Part shown: positions 62,515 through 64,000 of the stretch, piece by piece
How positions within the stretch are numbered: the stretch's first letter is position 1
Layout: every line of letters starts with the position of its first letter
Assembly: GCA_947259975.1 (NCBI GenBank)
Contig: CAMYOD010000074.1
Span: forward strand, 62,001-126,000
Length of the DNA stretch: 64,000 nucleotides
Reading direction: 5' to 3'
Origin: an uncultured Gammaproteobacteria bacterium
Lineage (GTDB): Bacteria; Pseudomonadota; Gammaproteobacteria; HyVt-429
Translations under genes and position numbers: made by a program
Notes under the pieces: model-generated
Database searches by the model: none
Seen by the model: the letters and a program-made list of their open reading frames with translations, nothing else
What the model was told of the DNA's origin: nothing

Positions 62515-62943
62515 TTAATCCTTGGGTACTAAACGGAACTTGAATACATAGGGGGAGTCGGGCATGCCGACGACGACCACATTACCGTCCTCCAGCGGAC
62601 AGTGTCCGCCGCGGTCGTCACCGCCGATCCGCTGGTTGCCGACACTGATGCCGCAGGCACTGCCGCGATCCACCAGTTCGTAGCCGCCGGATCCATTCTG
62701 CTCGATCTGAAAGTGCTCGCGCGAGATATTCAGAACACTGCGCTCATCGATCAGATAGAGGTCATTATTGGGGGGCGCCTTCAGCTTGCGGCGTTCCAGT
62801 ACCTTGAGGGCGCCTTTGACGATGCCCAGGCGTGATTCGCGGCCGACGCGGAACGGCAGCCGATCCAGTTCGAGCCTGTCCCGGCCCATGGACTCGCGTG
62901 CCTCGGGCGACAGGGGCTCCAATACGGGAATTCGGTCAGGCAT
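62515..62943 (-). CDS. FHA-domain protein
   Basis: A 142-residue protein with a forkhead-associated domain: PFRVGRESRLGI, the phosphothreonine-binding NISREHFQIEQN and the VDRGSACGISVGNQ region. It recognises phosphothreonine on partners, so a Ser/Thr kinase may be elsewhere. ATG 62943 is favoured over GTG 62946. It lies beside the SPOR lipoprotein gene (140 bp apart) on the same strand. Confidence 0.86.
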   Translation of the reverse strand: MPDRIPVLEPLSPEARESMGRDRLELDRLPFRVGRESRLGIVKGALKVLERRKLKAPPNNDLYLIDERSVLNISREHFQIEQNGSGGYELVDRGSACGISVGNQRIGGDDRGGHCPLEDGNVVVVGMPDSPYVFKFRLVPKD

Positions 62944-63276
62944 CACATCTCTCCCTCGGGTTCTGCACTATGGATAACGACTTCGTGGACAAATTCTTTA
63001 GGCAACCTTAGCGTTATCAGAGGTTTCTGTGGCACTGGGAGGCACCGCCCATGGGAGCAGGCACGGCGAGTGCCTGGCTTGGGCGGGACGCGCCCGAACG
63101 CCTACCGGATCCGGTGAGTCTGTGCAATGCCAGGATGGCATCGAGCAGACATTGTCTAGAGTGTAGACCCTAATTTCGGCAACTCACGAAATGGGCGGTG
63201 ACGCGCGCCACACCCGCTGCCGACCGCGGGTTTGTTATAATGTCGGGGTTTTCCATCGTTCAGCGGAGGATTCGAT
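62944..63276. other. Gene-free region between the FHA and small membrane protein genes
   Basis: Holds the divergent leaders. A GC-rich stretch with no ORF fills most of it; no repeat family seen. Confidence 0.55.
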
Positions 63277-63462
63277 ATGCTTGCAGGCATCATATTGATC
63301 ATCGCGGGACTGGTGATCGCAATCTATCCGCCGCTATTGGCGTGGATCATCGCATTCCTGCTCATGGTCGTGGGCGCGCTTACGATCGCGGTAGCCTTTG
63401 AGAATCGCAAGCTCGCGCGGCATTATGAAAACCCCTTTATCGAGATCTTTTTTCGTTTCTAG
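63277..63462 (+). CDS. Small two-helix membrane protein
   Basis: A 61-residue protein with two hydrophobic helices (LAGIILIIAGLVIAIYPPLL and IIAFLLMVVGALTIAVA) and a charged end with FENRKLARHYENPFIEIFFR. The ATG follows GGAGGATTCGAT, an excellent ribosome site. A similar short protein is common in Gammaproteobacteria, but I know no function. It is upstream of ampD. Confidence 0.8.
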   Translation: MLAGIILIIAGLVIAIYPPLLAWIIAFLLMVVGALTIAVAFENRKLARHYENPFIEIFFRF

Positions 63463-63518
63463 GCGCGCGCCGGGAAACTCCGCTGCGACGTAATCGGCGC
63501 GGCCGCGAACCTTTCGCC

Positions 63519-64000
63519 ATGTTGAATCCTGACGAGCTGACCATCGACCCGCAGACTGGCCTGCTGCGTGGTGTGCGCTATGCACCGTCACCGAATTGCG
63601 ACGATCGACCGGATGATGGTGGTATCAGTGTATTGGTTGTGCATGCGATCAGTCTGCCGCCGGAGCACTTCGGCGGGCCGGAAATCGAGAAGTTTTTTCA
63701 GAACAGCCTGGATTATTCCGCCCACCCTTATTTCGATGAATTACGTGACTTACGCGTGTCGGCACATTTTTTGATTCGCCGTAGCGGTGAGATCATTCAG
63801 TTTGTGCCGATTCATCAACGTGCCTGGCATGCCGGTGAGTCCTGTTGTGAGGGGCGCGAACAGGTCAATGATTTCTCCGTCGGCGTGGAACTGGAGGGCT
63901 CCGACAATACGCCCTTCGAAGACACGCAATACGAGAGTCTGGCACAACTGACCAAGGCGCTCATGACCGCCTGCCCGGATATCAGCCTGCAGCGTATCTA
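63519..64000 (+). CDS. ampD: N-acetyl-anhydromuramyl-L-alanine amidase AmpD, 5' part
   Basis: Runs off the right edge (160 codons visible of about 185). It is a cytoplasmic amidase for recycled cell-wall muropeptides. The zinc His is in VLVVHAISLPPEHFGG; SAHFLIRRSGEIIQFVPIHQ, AWHAGESCCEG and NDFSVGVELEGSD are family segments. ATG at 63519 begins MLNPDELTIDPQTGLL. The second zinc His and Asp lie beyond the edge. Confidence 0.95.
   Translation, partial: MLNPDELTIDPQTGLLRGVRYAPSPNCDDRPDDGGISVLVVHAISLPPEHFGGPEIEKFFQNSLDYSAHPYFDELRDLRVSAHFLIRRSGEIIQFVPIHQRAWHAGESCCEGREQVNDFSVGVELEGSDNTPFEDTQYESLAQLTKALMTACPDISLQRI

Overview
The window (about 62% G+C, dense coding, little foreign DNA) looks like the chromosome of a Gammaproteobacterium that oxidises reduced sulfur. 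The main evidence is a flavocytochrome c sulfide dehydrogenase pair (fccAB, 37.9-39.5 kb), a complete type IV minor-pilin cluster with pilY1, and standard gammaproteobacterial housekeeping blocks (rplU-rpmA-obgE-proB, murJ/rpsT, ribF-ileS-lspA-fkpB-ispH). The genus cannot be named from this sequence.

Left end (0-8.4 kb): a nitrogen-scavenging region. An ABC transporter and the first gene of a carboxyguanidine deiminase pair run leftwards. They lie behind a sigma-54 promoter, an NtrC-like site and a clear guanidine-I riboswitch, so this transporter (usually annotated for urea) most likely serves guanidine. Next to it is a urease cluster, ureD-A-B-C-E-F, with no ureG and with a 137-bp MITE-like element between ureC and ureE. 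8.4-19.1 kb: a cell-surface glycan operon (GT2, deacetylase, large membrane protein), a RES/Xre toxin-antitoxin pair, PPK2, a lipoprotein, an FG-GAP/ASPIC protein, a HigBA pair, an AT-rich membrane ORF, a field of short repeats with a broken REP-associated transposase, and tRNA-Pro(CGG).

19.1-26.7 kb: ispB, rplU, rpmA, obgE, proB, rpsT, murJ. 26.8-32.6 kb: a lipid-remodelling locus (GT2, PAP2 phosphatase, two GT4 glycosyltransferases, a diacylglycerol-kinase-like protein and a PlcP-like phosphoesterase). Three promoter regions here carry tandem 11-bp GTCAC-type repeats that look like PhoB boxes, suggesting replacement of phospholipids by glycolipids under phosphate starvation. 32.7-41 kb: CBS protein, an intact REP-associated transposase, an RHH/Doc toxin-antitoxin pair, a metallo-beta-lactamase RNase-like protein, deformylase, a GcvR-like protein, fccAB behind a perfect FNR-type box, and ribF between inverted 76-bp repeats.

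41-64 kb: ileS-lspA-fkpB-ispH; pilE, pilY1, pilX, pilW, pilV and fimT on the minus strand; thiO; a cysteine-free Fur-family regulator with a 25-bp palindrome; tRNA-Thr(CGT) with a partial duplicate; a GspE-type ATPase; SRAP, WD40, PilZ, SPOR and FHA proteins; and the start of ampD. Intergenic spaces are unusually rich in dispersed repeats of at least five kinds: the GGGGTCRGAG/RAYT family, inverted heptad arrays, GTCATTCC palindromes, a CTTTGCGCCTTTGCGGCG motif, and the 76-bp repeat. I found no CRISPR array, prophage or rRNA operon.
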